A stretch of DNA of 61,581 nucleotides, taken from assembly GCA_025929895.1 (NCBI GenBank), contig JAICPI010000009.1, forward strand, positions 1 to 61,581, read 5' to 3'. How positions within the stretch are numbered: the stretch's first letter is position 1; each line of letters begins with the position of its first letter. A program made the translations under genes and the position numbers. Origin of the DNA: Thermoleophilia bacterium. Lineage in GTDB: Bacteria > Actinomycetota > Thermoleophilia > Gaiellales > Gaiellaceae. This document shows positions 7,664 through 15,087 of the stretch, piece by piece. Below the pieces are notes generated by a model. That model worked only from the letters and a program-made list of their open reading frames with translations. It was not told the DNA's origin and ran no database searches.

Positions 7664-8136
7664 GCGCCGGGCTTGTAGATCATGTCGACGAGGATCAGCA
7701 GGACGGCCAGGCTCGAGACGGCGTTCAGGATCATCCCGCTGCGATCCTGGAGCTTCGCGGCGAGCTCCGGGCTGGGCTCGTCGCCGCGACCGTCGGCGAC
7801 GCGTTGCTCCGCCAGCTTCTTCGCCTCGGCGTACGGCACTCCGCCGCGCCGGCCCGTCTCGACCGCGACCGCCCAGAGCGCGATCGCCCCGAGGATCCAC
7901 CCGTCCCAGACCTGGTACTCGTCGCGCTCGATCGCGAGCGCGATCCCGAGGATCAGCGTGCCGAGCGTGCCGACGATCACGAGCACGTTCGCGGGCTGCG
8001 CGACCCTGAAGTACCGCAGCGACTCGACGGGCCGGTCGACGTTCCTCGCGACCACGCCGATCACCCAGAAGACGACGAGCGCGGCGACGAGCGCGAACGC
8101 GGCCAGGACGTGGAGGAAGAGCAGCCACTCGTACAC
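7660..8136 (-). CDS. Predicted four-helix membrane protein (DUF2269-like)
   Basis: A 158-residue membrane protein beginning VYEWLLFLHVLAAFALVAAL, the typical opening of DUF2269-like proteins (a His in the first helix). A cytoplasmic loop (VADGRGDEPSPELAAKLQDR) precedes the last helix. GTG at 8136 is preferred over the longer frame to 8196 because the helix starts at once and a TACGTT box lies 8 nt upstream (leaderless). It is coupled to the following membrane gene and divergent from the sensor kinase at 8181. The function is unknown. Confidence 0.72.
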   Translation of the reverse strand: MYEWLLFLHVLAAFALVAALVVFWVIGVVARNVDRPVESLRYFRVAQPANVLVIVGTLGTLILGIALAIERDEYQVWDGWILGAIALWAVAVETGRRGGVPYAEAKKLAEQRVADGRGDEPSPELAAKLQDRSGMILNAVSSLAVLLILVDMIYKPGA

Positions 8137-8144
8137 TCCGGGAG

Positions 8145-8150
8145 AACGTA
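8145..8150 (-). promoter_or_regulatory. Leaderless -10 box of the membrane-protein pair
   Basis: TACGTT on the minus strand is 8 nt from the GTG at 8136. It shares a 44-nt divergent gap with the kinase gene. Confidence 0.4.
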
Positions 8151-8168
8151 CGCGATCCGGGCGACCGG

Positions 8169-8174
8169 CACAAT
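8169..8174 (+). promoter_or_regulatory. Leaderless -10 box of the sensor kinase
   Basis: CACAAT lies 6 nt before the GTG at 8181; no ribosome site is present. Confidence 0.35.
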
Positions 8175-8180
8175 CAGCGC

Positions 8181-9593
8181 GTGGATCAGAGCGCAAGGCA
8201 CCTCGGCCTCCTGACGGAGACGATCGCGGCGGTCAACTCGTCGCTCGACCTCGAGGAGGTGCTCGGGCTGATCGCCCGGCGGGTCGCGGCAGCGCTCGAG
8301 GCGGACGCCTGCTTCGTCTACCTCTACGACGAGCGCTCGGACGAGCTCGTCCTGCGGGCGACGCACGGGACGCACGTCGAGGAGCTCACCCGAACGCCGC
8401 GAATGAACCCAGGGGAGGGGATCACGGGCACCGCCGCCGCCGAGCGCGCGCCGATCATGATCGCGTCGCAGGCGCACCTCGACCCGCGCTTCCTCTCGTT
8501 CCCGAACCTGCCGGAGGACCAGTACGAGTCGATCCTGGCCGTGCCGATCCTCGCGCGCACGGGCAAGCTCGACGGCGCGCTGAACGTGCGCACGATCGCG
8601 CCGCGGACGTTCACGCAGGGTGAGATCGAGCTCCTCCTCGCGATCGCGACGCAGGTCGCGCACTCGATCGAGCATGCGCAGCTCTACGAGCAGGCACAGC
8701 GCCGCGTCCACGAGCTCGAGGCGCTCGCGAGGATCTCCGAGGCGGTGTCCGAGTCGCTCTACCTCGAGGAATCGCTCGAGGCGATCGTCAAGACGACGAT
8801 CGGCGCCGTCGGCGCCACCGGCGCCGCCCTCGTGCTCGAGGACGGGAAGATCGCCTGGCCCGAGGGCCGCGCGGGTGCCTACGCGGTGCGGCTGCCGCTC
8901 CGTTGGAAGCGCCGCCAGATCGGCGAGCTCGTCTGCGACCGCGACACGCCGTTCACCGACGGCGACCAGGCGCTGCTCTCGTCGATCGCGAGCCACGCGG
9001 CCGTCGCGCTCGAGCACGGGCGTGCGGTCCTGCGCGGCGTGCTCGCCCAGGAGATCCACCATCGCGTCAAGAACAACCTCCAGACGGTCGCGTCGCTGCT
9101 GCGCCTCCAGGCGCGCGCCGAGCACCTCGATCCGCGGAAGGCCCTCGACGACTCGGTCAACCGCGTGCTCGCGATCGCGGCGGTGCACGAGGTGTTGATG
9201 GAGCGTCGCGAGGAGGAGGTCGAGCTCGCCGACCTGCTCGACCGGCTGCGCGCGATGCTCGTCCAGGGCCTCGCGTCGGGGAAGGAGGTCGAGTCCGCGC
9301 TCGAGCCGGTGCAGCTCGCGGGGGACCGCGCGACGGCGCTCGCGCTCGTGTTCAGCGAGCTGTTCCAGAACGCGCTCGAGCACGGGGGGACGGCGGTGCG
9401 CGTCGAGCTGGCCCGCCGCGACGGCGACGTCGTGCTGGCGATCTCGGACGACGGCTCCGGGATCGACGCCGGCGCACCGGAGGCCGGCACGGGCCTCTCG
9501 ATCGTCCGCGCGCTCGTCCGCGACGAGCTCGGCGGCTCGCTCGCGCTCGACTCGGCCGACGGCCTGCGGGCGGAGGTCGTGTTCCCGGCTTAG
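8181..9593 (+). CDS. pdtaS: GAF-GAF-HisKA_2 sensor histidine kinase (PdtaS-like)
   Basis: A 470-residue cytosolic kinase without membrane segments. GAF-like domains cover about residues 20-165 and 180-280. The HisKA_2 phosphoacceptor motif EIHHRVKNNLQT is at about 291-302 (His 293/294), followed by an HATPase domain with FSELFQNALEHG (N box) and ISDDGSGID (G1) plus GTGLSIVRALV. This layout is that of the PdtaS/EutW group, whose partner is a receiver-ANTAR regulator; exactly such a regulator lies at 9971-10540. The ligand sensed by the GAF domains is unknown. Start GTG 8181 looks leaderless. The stop overlaps the convergent glyoxalase stop by a few bases. Confidence 0.88.
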   Translation: MDQSARHLGLLTETIAAVNSSLDLEEVLGLIARRVAAALEADACFVYLYDERSDELVLRATHGTHVEELTRTPRMNPGEGITGTAAAERAPIMIASQAHLDPRFLSFPNLPEDQYESILAVPILARTGKLDGALNVRTIAPRTFTQGEIELLLAIATQVAHSIEHAQLYEQAQRRVHELEALARISEAVSESLYLEESLEAIVKTTIGAVGATGAALVLEDGKIAWPEGRAGAYAVRLPLRWKRRQIGELVCDRDTPFTDGDQALLSSIASHAAVALEHGRAVLRGVLAQEIHHRVKNNLQTVASLLRLQARAEHLDPRKALDDSVNRVLAIAAVHEVLMERREEEVELADLLDRLRAMLVQGLASGKEVESALEPVQLAGDRATALALVFSELFQNALEHGGTAVRVELARRDGDVVLAISDDGSGIDAGAPEAGTGLSIVRALVRDELGGSLALDSADGLRAEVVFPA

Positions 9594-9946
9594 CGGGGTT
9601 CCCAGAGCTCGAAGCGGTTCCCCTCGGGGTCGGTCGCCCACGCGAACCGGCCGTTCGGGTCCTCGTCGACCTTCTCGTCGACGTCGACGCCCGCAGCGCG
9701 GAGCTGCGCGAGCATCGCGTCGAGGTCGCGGACGCGGTAGTTGAGCATCGCCGACTGCTTGCGCGGGAAGTACTCGCTCCCGGCGGAGAAGATCGACCAG
9801 ACCGTGACGTCGCCCTCGCCGGCGACGAAGGCCTGGCCGCCCCAGTCCGCGAGGTCGACGCCGAGGTGCTCCGCGTACCACGCGCGCAGGCGCTCGGGGT
9901 CACGGGCCCGGAAGAAGACGCCGCCGATCCCGGCCACGCGTTCCAC
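9590..9946 (-). CDS. Glyoxalase/VOC-fold protein
   Basis: A 118-residue single-domain protein of the vicinal oxygen chelate superfamily: opening VAGIGGVFFRARDPERLRAWY, then AYHLG-like EHLGVDLADWG, and the closing WATDPEGNRFELWEP that carries the usual metal-ligand Glu. It may be a dioxygenase, a glyoxalase-like enzyme or a binding protein; the reaction cannot be told. Start GTG 9946 is chosen because a TAGGGT box lies 7 nt upstream. It is inserted, on the opposite strand, between the kinase and its likely response regulator, and shares a 24-nt divergent promoter region with the regulator. Confidence 0.82.
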   Translation of the reverse strand: MERVAGIGGVFFRARDPERLRAWYAEHLGVDLADWGGQAFVAGEGDVTVWSIFSAGSEYFPRKQSAMLNYRVRDLDAMLAQLRAAGVDVDEKVDEDPNGRFAWATDPEGNRFELWEPR

Positions 9947-9953
9947 GGCGACG

Positions 9954-9963
9954 ACCCTACACT
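9954..9963. promoter_or_regulatory. Overlapping divergent -10 boxes, glyoxalase / ANTAR regulator
   Basis: The 24-nt gap 9947-9970 holds ACCCTA (reads TAGGGT on the minus strand, 7 nt from GTG 9946) and TACACT (plus strand, 7 nt from GTG 9971). They share two bases. Both spacings are those of leaderless transcripts and they decide the starts of both genes. Confidence 0.5.
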
Positions 9964-9970
9964 CGTGCCC

Positions 9971-10540
9971 GTGCGGATCCTGATCGCCGAGGACGAGACG
10001 ATCATCCGGCTCGACCTGCGCGACCTGCTCGAGCGCTCGGGCTTCGAGGTCTGCGCGGAGGCGAAGGACGGCGAGGAGGCCGTCGAGCTCGCGCGCAGCG
10101 AGCGGCCCGACCTCGCGATCCTCGACGTCAAGATGCCGCGGCTCGACGGGATCGAGGCGGCGCGGCGGATGCTCGAGGAGCGCCCGCTGCCGATCGTGAT
10201 GCTGACGGCGTACGGCCAGGGAGAGCTCGTCGCGCGCGCCGTCGAGGCCGGCGTCTTCGGCTACCTCGTCAAGCCCTTCCGCGAGCAGGACCTGCTGCCC
10301 GCGATCGAGACGGCGCGCGCGCGGCACGAGGAGCTGAGCGCGCTCCGCGACGAGGCGGAGTCGCTGGCCGAGGCGCTCGCAGCGCGCAAGGCGATCGAGC
10401 GCGCGAAGGGGCTGCTGATGGAGAAGGAGGGGCTGAGCGAGCCCGACGCGTTCGCGCGGCTGCGCAAGGCGAGCCAGCTCTCGGGCCGGCCGCTCAAGGT
10501 CGTCGCCGAGGCGCTGATCGCGACGTTCGCGAAGGAGTAG
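9971..10540 (+). CDS. pdtaR: Response regulator with ANTAR RNA-binding output domain (PdtaR-like)
   Basis: A 189-residue regulator. The receiver domain (MRILIAEDETIIR...) has the phospho-accepting Asp at about 52 in LAILDVKMP and the conserved Lys at about 101 in YLVKPF. A coiled-coil linker leads to an ANTAR domain at about 125-185 (AIERAKGLLMEKEGLSEPDAFARLRKAS), which in this family binds paired hexaloop RNA hairpins and prevents transcription termination. GTG 9971 is chosen over GTG 9965 because TACACT ends 7 nt upstream of it and translation opens directly with the receiver strand. The likely partner is the HisKA_2 kinase at 8181. The leaders before both glutamine synthetase genes in this window are plausible targets. 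Confidence 0.92.
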   Translation: MRILIAEDETIIRLDLRDLLERSGFEVCAEAKDGEEAVELARSERPDLAILDVKMPRLDGIEAARRMLEERPLPIVMLTAYGQGELVARAVEAGVFGYLVKPFREQDLLPAIETARARHEELSALRDEAESLAEALAARKAIERAKGLLMEKEGLSEPDAFARLRKASQLSGRPLKVVAEALIATFAKE

Positions 10541-10544
10541 AGGA

Positions 10545-10874
10545 CTACGCGGCGATCTCGATGACGAGCCCGAGCGCGAGCAGGGCGACGCCCGCGCACG
10601 CGAAGAGCAGCAGGTCGCTGACGATCGGCGTGCCGACGACCTCGTCGTCGTCCTCCTGCTTCAGGTAGCGCCGTGCGACGGCCTTGCGCGCAGACGTCGG
10701 CGCGCCGGAGAACAGCGCGAACGCGATCACGACCGCGCCCGCGATGTCGAGCATGTAGGCGAACCAGAGCAGGATGCTCTCGCCCTGCGCCAGCGCGAGC
10801 GCGCAGCCGGCCGCGAGTGCCGCCGCGATCCCGACCCCGAGCGCGAGCCCGACGCGGCGCGCGGCGTACGTCAC
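10545..10874 (-). CDS. Small predicted membrane protein
   Basis: A 109-residue protein with three to four hydrophobic segments (VGLALGVGIAAALAAGCALA, SILLWFAYMLDIAGAVVIAFALF, LLLFACAGVALLALGLVIEI) and a charged cytoplasmic loop (RRYLKQEDDDEVVG). GTG at 10874 overlaps the ABC-F stop (GTGA), so it is translated from the same message. I do not recognise the family and no enzymatic residues are evident. Confidence 0.68.
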   Translation of the reverse strand: MTYAARRVGLALGVGIAAALAAGCALALAQGESILLWFAYMLDIAGAVVIAFALFSGAPTSARKAVARRYLKQEDDDEVVGTPIVSDLLLFACAGVALLALGLVIEIAA

Positions 10875-12763
10875 GCCTGGGTCCTCTCGAACAGCGCCTC
10901 CCAGCGCACGAGCAGCGACTGGAGCTCCTCGCGCGCGCGACGGTGCCGCGCGAGCAGGTCGACGTTCGTCCAGTCCTCGGCGAGCTCGCGCTCGAGCTCG
11001 CCCACCGTCGTCTCGAGGGTCGAGATCTCGTCCTCGATCACGTCGAGCTCGGTCGGCCTGGTCGAGCGCTTGCGCTCCGGGAGGGCCCGACGGACGTGCG
11101 GCTTCGGCTTCTCGGCCTTCGGCGGCTCCGCGAGCGCCGCGCGCTCCTCTCGGATCTTCACGTAGTCCGCCCAGCCCCCGTCGTACGAGTTGATCCGTCC
11201 GCCCTCGATCGCGAGCGTCCGCTCCGCGACGGCGTCGAGCAGGGCGCGGTCGTGCGAGACGAGCAGGATCGTGCCGGGGAACGCCTCGAGCGCGGCCTCG
11301 AGCGCCTCGCGGCTCTCGAGGTCGAGGTGGTTCGTCGGCTCGTCGAGGACGAGGAAGTTCGCGCCCGACGCGACGACGATCGCGAGCGCGAGGCGCCGGC
11401 GCTCGCCGCCGGAGAGCACCTTGACCGCCTTCTCGTGCTCCCCCCAGCCGGAGAACAGGAACTTGCCGAGCAGCGACTGCGCCTGCGGCCGCTGGAGACC
11501 GGTCATCGTCTGGACGCACTGGAGCACCGAGCCTCGCTCGTCGAGCTCGACCTCCTGCTGCGAGAAGTACGCCGCCTCGACGCCGTGACCGAGCCGCGTG
11601 CGCCCGGCGTTCGGCTCGCGCCTGTCGAGGAGCGTCTCGAGCAGCGTCGTCTTGCCGGAGCCGTTGGGGCCGATCAGCGCGACGTGCTCCCCGCGCTCGA
11701 GGGCGAAGCTCGCGTCGACGAGCAGGTGCTTGTCGCCGGCCGTGAGGAAGAGGTCGTCGACCTCCGCGACGGTTCGGCCGCTGCGGGCGGGCTTCAGGAA
11801 CTCGAACCCGAGGCTCCGGGAACGGCGCGTGAGGAGGTCGACCTCGCCCGTCGCGTCCGCACGCTCGCCGCGCAAACGCCCGATCTGGGTCAGCTTGGCC
11901 TGCGCCTGCTTCGCCTTCGACTTCTTGTACCGGAAGCGCTCGACGAAGCGCTCGAGCCGCGCGATGTCGACCGCGATCCGGTCCGCCGTCTTCTGCGCGT
12001 GCTCCGCGCGCTGCGCCTGCTCGAGCCGCCACGCGTGCCACGGACCGGCGAAGAACGTCGCCTTCCCCGCGACGAGCTCCAGGGTCGCGTTCGTGACGGC
12101 CTCCAGGAACCAACGATCGTGCGCGACGAGGATGATGCCCGCGTCGAGCGAGGCGAGCTCGCGCTCGAGCCACTCGAGGCTCGCCACGTCGAGATGGTTG
12201 GTCGGCTCGTCGAGCAGCAGCAGGTCCGGGTCGCCGCCGAGCGCGCGGGCGAGCGACGCGCGGGTGAGCTCGCCGCCCGAGAACGTCGTCAACTGGCGAT
12301 CGAGGTCGGCGTCGGCGAAGCCGAGGCCGCGCACGACGGAGGTGGTGCGGTCGCGCCACGCGTAGCCGCCGGCGTGCTCGAGCCTCGCCTGCGCCTCGCC
12401 GTAGCGCCGCAGGGTGGCCGGGTCGTGCGCCCCCGCGCTCATCGCCGTCTCGAGCTCGCGCAGCTCCTCCTCGGTCGCGATCAGGTCGCGCGCGCCGGAG
12501 AGGACGTACTCGCGCAGGCTGAGCGCCCGGTCGAGCGGCGGGCGCTGGTCGTGCAGCGCGACGCGTGTCCCCTTCTGGAAGGCGAGCTCGCCGCCGTGGA
12601 GCTCGGTCTCGCCCGAGAGGATCCGGAGCAGGGTCGTCTTCCCGGCCCCGTTGGGCCCGGCGAGGGCCACGCGGTCGCGTCGCTCGACCTTGAACGAGAC
12701 GCCTTCGAAGAGCGGGTCCCCGGCGAGCTCCTTGCGGAGGTTGGAGGCGATGACGACGGCCAT
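10871..12763 (-). CDS. ABC-F family ATP-binding protein
   Basis: A 630-residue soluble protein with two ABC domains and no membrane segments: Walker A motifs GPNGAGKTTL (about 36-45) and GPNGSGKTTL (second half), signatures FSGGELTRASLARAL and LSGGERRRLALAI, and twin Walker B sequences LLLDEPTNHLD and LVLDEPTNHLD. The charged linker between them (RFRYKKSKAKQAQAKL) is the P-site tRNA interaction motif region of ABC-F factors. ABC-F proteins act on the ribosome in translation rescue or antibiotic protection rather than transport. The C-terminal coiled coil (ELDVIEDEISTLETTVGELERELA) resembles Uup/EttA-like members. ATG 12763 lies 6 nt behind a TACGCT box. Confidence 0.92.
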   Translation of the reverse strand: MAVVIASNLRKELAGDPLFEGVSFKVERRDRVALAGPNGAGKTTLLRILSGETELHGGELAFQKGTRVALHDQRPPLDRALSLREYVLSGARDLIATEEELRELETAMSAGAHDPATLRRYGEAQARLEHAGGYAWRDRTTSVVRGLGFADADLDRQLTTFSGGELTRASLARALGGDPDLLLLDEPTNHLDVASLEWLERELASLDAGIILVAHDRWFLEAVTNATLELVAGKATFFAGPWHAWRLEQAQRAEHAQKTADRIAVDIARLERFVERFRYKKSKAKQAQAKLTQIGRLRGERADATGEVDLLTRRSRSLGFEFLKPARSGRTVAEVDDLFLTAGDKHLLVDASFALERGEHVALIGPNGSGKTTLLETLLDRREPNAGRTRLGHGVEAAYFSQQEVELDERGSVLQCVQTMTGLQRPQAQSLLGKFLFSGWGEHEKAVKVLSGGERRRLALAIVVASGANFLVLDEPTNHLDLESREALEAALEAFPGTILLVSHDRALLDAVAERTLAIEGGRINSYDGGWADYVKIREERAALAEPPKAEKPKPHVRRALPERKRSTRPTELDVIEDEISTLETTVGELERELAEDWTNVDLLARHRRAREELQSLLVRWEALFERTQA

Positions 12764-12769
12764 CGCCTA

Positions 12770-12775
12770 AGCGTA
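12770..12775 (-). promoter_or_regulatory. Leaderless -10 box of the ABC-F gene
   Basis: TACGCT on the minus strand is 6 nt from the ATG at 12763, in the 21-nt gap behind transketolase. Confidence 0.35.
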
Positions 12776-12784
12776 GAGCGCGGG

Positions 12785-14608
12785 CTAGGCGGTCGTGCGC
12801 TCGCGGACGAGGCTCCGGGCGGCTTCGGCGATGTGCTCCGCGTCGATCCCCGCGGCCGCGAGCAGCTCGGCCGGCTTGCCCGAGTGCGGGAGGTCGCGCA
12901 CGGCGAGCTTCGTGACCGTGGGCGCGTCGTCCAGGCTGGCGAGCGCGGAGAGCACCGCCTCGCCGAGCCCGCCCTCGGGCCAGTGGTCCTCGACGGTGAC
13001 GATCGGCGTGCCGAGCGAGCGCAGCGTCTCCTCGTCGATCGGCTTGACCGAGTAGCAGTCGAGCACGCGCGCCGAGATCCCCTCGGCCTCAAGGGTCTCG
13101 GCCGCGTCGAGCGCCTCGTGCAGCGTGATCCCCGCCGCCACGATGGCGACGTCGTCGCCGTCCCGCACCGTCTTGCTGCCGCCGACGGGGAACTCCTCGT
13201 CGGGCTCGTAGATCACGGGCGTGTCCGCGCGAGTCGTACGCAGGAACGAGATCCCCTCGAGGTCGGCCATCGCGCGGACGAGCTTCGCCGTCTGGTTGCC
13301 GTCGCTCGGGTAGAGGACGGTGGAGCCGTTGATCGCGCGGAACTCGGCGAGGTCCTCGAGCGCCATCTGCGACGGTCCGTCCTCGCCGATCGAGACGCCG
13401 GCGTGCGAGCCGCAGAGCTTGAGCGTCGCGCGCGAGATCGCCGCCATGCGGACGAAGTCGTACCCACGACTCATGAACGCGGCGAACGTCGACGCGAACG
13501 GCCTCCAGCCGAGCACCTGCATCCCCACGGCGGCCGCCACCATCTGCTGTTCCGCGATGTACATCTCGAAGAAGCGGTCGGGGTGCGCGTCGCGGAAGAT
13601 CTCGGCGTACGTCGAGTTCGAGACCTCGCCGTCGAGCGCGACGACGCGGCCGTCCTCGGCGCCGAGCGCGGCGAGCGCCTCGCCGTACGCCTTGCGCGTC
13701 GCCACCTTCGAGCCGACCTCGTACCGCGGCCACTCCGCGCCGGCCGGCTCGAAGCGGTGTGCCTCGCCCGCGTCGGGCCTGCGCACGTCGACGGTGATGT
13801 TGCGCACGCCGCCGAGCTCCTCGATCGCCTCCTCGGCCACGGCCTTGCCGTGCCAGCCGCCCTGGTCCTCGACCTTCGAGTACCCCTTGCCCTTGATCGT
13901 CTTCGCGACGATCGCCGTCGGCCTGCCGGTCGTCGCGGCGGCCTCGCGGTACGCCTCGTCGATCTGCGCGACGTCGTGGCCGTCGATCTCGATCGCGTGC
14001 CAGCCGAACGCCCGGAAACGGTCCGAGAAGGCAGAGAGATCCCAGCCGTGCATCGTCGGCCCGCGCTGGCCGAGGCGGTTCACGTCGACGATCGCCGTGA
14101 GGTTGTCGAGCTCGTAGAACGCGGCGTGCTCGATCGCCTCCCACATCGAGCCCTCGGCCATCTCGCTGTCGCCGCAGATCACCCAGACGCGGAAGGGCAG
14201 GCGGTCGAGGCGCTTGCCCGCGAGCGCCATGCCGACGCCGATCGGCAGGCCCTGACCGAGCGAGCCCGTGGCGACGTCGACCCACGGCAGCGCCGGGGTC
14301 GGGTGGCCCTCGAGCCGCGAGCCGAACTGCCGGTACGTGACGAACTCCTCCTCGGCGAGAACCCCCGCCGCGCGGAAGAGGCCGTAGACGAGCGGCGAGG
14401 CGTGGCCCTTGGAGAAGATCAACCGGTCGTTGCGCGGGCTCTTCGGCTCGTCGAAGTCGTAGCGGAAGTGCTCTGCCAGGAGCACGGCTGCGAGATCGGC
14501 CGCCGACATCGACGAGGTCGGATGTCCGGAGCCGGCCTCGGCGCTCACGCGCACGGCGTCGGCCCGCAGCTGCTGGCCCAGCTCGCGCCAGAGATCGTGG
14601 TCCGCCAT
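12785..14608 (-). CDS. tkt: Transketolase
   Basis: A 607-residue thiamine-diphosphate enzyme of the pentose phosphate pathway that moves two-carbon units between sugar phosphates. Visible: AGSGHPTSSMSAADL, FSKGHASPLVYG, TGSLGQGLPIGVGMA, the ThDP/Mg motif GDSEMAEGSMWEA...NLTAIVDVNRLGQ, and in the second half DGEVSNSTYAE, FAAFMSRGYDFVRM and GEDGPSQMALEDLA. It is shorter than the ~660-residue classical enzyme and starts directly at the catalytic domain. It is divergent from, and only 23 nt away from, the rpiB-tal-pgi-gnd-zwf operon, with which it forms a pathway, and probably shares a bidirectional promoter. Confidence 0.95.
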   Translation of the reverse strand: MADHDLWRELGQQLRADAVRVSAEAGSGHPTSSMSAADLAAVLLAEHFRYDFDEPKSPRNDRLIFSKGHASPLVYGLFRAAGVLAEEEFVTYRQFGSRLEGHPTPALPWVDVATGSLGQGLPIGVGMALAGKRLDRLPFRVWVICGDSEMAEGSMWEAIEHAAFYELDNLTAIVDVNRLGQRGPTMHGWDLSAFSDRFRAFGWHAIEIDGHDVAQIDEAYREAAATTGRPTAIVAKTIKGKGYSKVEDQGGWHGKAVAEEAIEELGGVRNITVDVRRPDAGEAHRFEPAGAEWPRYEVGSKVATRKAYGEALAALGAEDGRVVALDGEVSNSTYAEIFRDAHPDRFFEMYIAEQQMVAAAVGMQVLGWRPFASTFAAFMSRGYDFVRMAAISRATLKLCGSHAGVSIGEDGPSQMALEDLAEFRAINGSTVLYPSDGNQTAKLVRAMADLEGISFLRTTRADTPVIYEPDEEFPVGGSKTVRDGDDVAIVAAGITLHEALDAAETLEAEGISARVLDCYSVKPIDEETLRSLGTPIVTVEDHWPEGGLGEAVLSALASLDDAPTVTKLAVRDLPHSGKPAELLAAAGIDAEHIAEAARSLVRERTTA

Positions 14609-14616
14609 CGCCCCTG

Positions 14617-14623
14617 TACCGTA
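14617..14623. promoter_or_regulatory. Symmetrical bidirectional promoter core between tkt and rpiB
   Basis: The seven bases TACCGTA read TACCGT on the plus strand and TACGGT on the minus strand. Each -10-like hexamer is exactly 9 nt from the ATG it faces (14632 and 14608). The 23-nt gap leaves no room for separate promoters or long leaders. Confidence 0.5.
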
Positions 14624-14631
14624 ACCAGTCG

Positions 14632-15087
14632 ATGCGAGTCGCAGTCGCGTTCGACCATCGCGGCGTCAAGCTGCGAGCCCGCGTCCTCGAGGTGGTGGAG
14701 GAGCTGGGCCACGAGGCCGTCGACCTCGGGACGGACGTCCCGGAGCCGAGGATCGACTACCCGGACAAGGCGCGCGAGGTCGGCAACGCGATCGCCACGG
14801 GGGCGGCCGAACGGGGGATCTTCGTCTGCGGGTCGGGCGTGGGCGCCTCGGTCGCGGCCTGCAAGCTGCCGGGGATCCGGGCGGCGGTCTGCCACGACGT
14901 CTACTCCGCGCACCAGGGGGTAGAGCACGACGACATGAACGTGATCTGCCTCGGGTCCGAGGTCGTCGGCGCCGAGCTCGCGGCCGATCTCGTTCGCGCG
15001 TATCTGCGCGCCCGCTTCGACGGGGGCGAGCGGTACGTACGAAGATTGGAGCAGGTGACACGGATGGAAAGGGAGTTGCACGAATGA
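14632..15087 (+). CDS. rpiB: Ribose-5-phosphate isomerase B
   Basis: A 151-residue RpiB/LacAB-family isomerase interconverting ribose 5-phosphate and ribulose 5-phosphate. It opens MRVAVAFDHRGVKL, has DYPDKAREVGNAI, the catalytic Cys at about 66 in FVCGSGVGASVAACK and the EHDDMNVICLGSEV motif with His about 99. Length is normal for the family. ATG 14632 has no ribosome site and sits behind a -10 box, so the message is probably leaderless. Its stop overlaps the transaldolase ATG (ATGA). It is the first gene of a chain of eight coupled genes. Confidence 0.93.
   Translation: MRVAVAFDHRGVKLRARVLEVVEELGHEAVDLGTDVPEPRIDYPDKAREVGNAIATGAAERGIFVCGSGVGASVAACKLPGIRAAVCHDVYSAHQGVEHDDMNVICLGSEVVGAELAADLVRAYLRARFDGGERYVRRLEQVTRMERELHE

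Noticed and set aside
10673..14923. Very long open frame (over 1400 codons) on the plus strand opposite the ABC-F and transketolase genes
   Set aside because: Arg/Ala/Leu/Glu-biased translation typical of the antisense of high-GC codons; no motifs, and both opposite-strand genes are clear.
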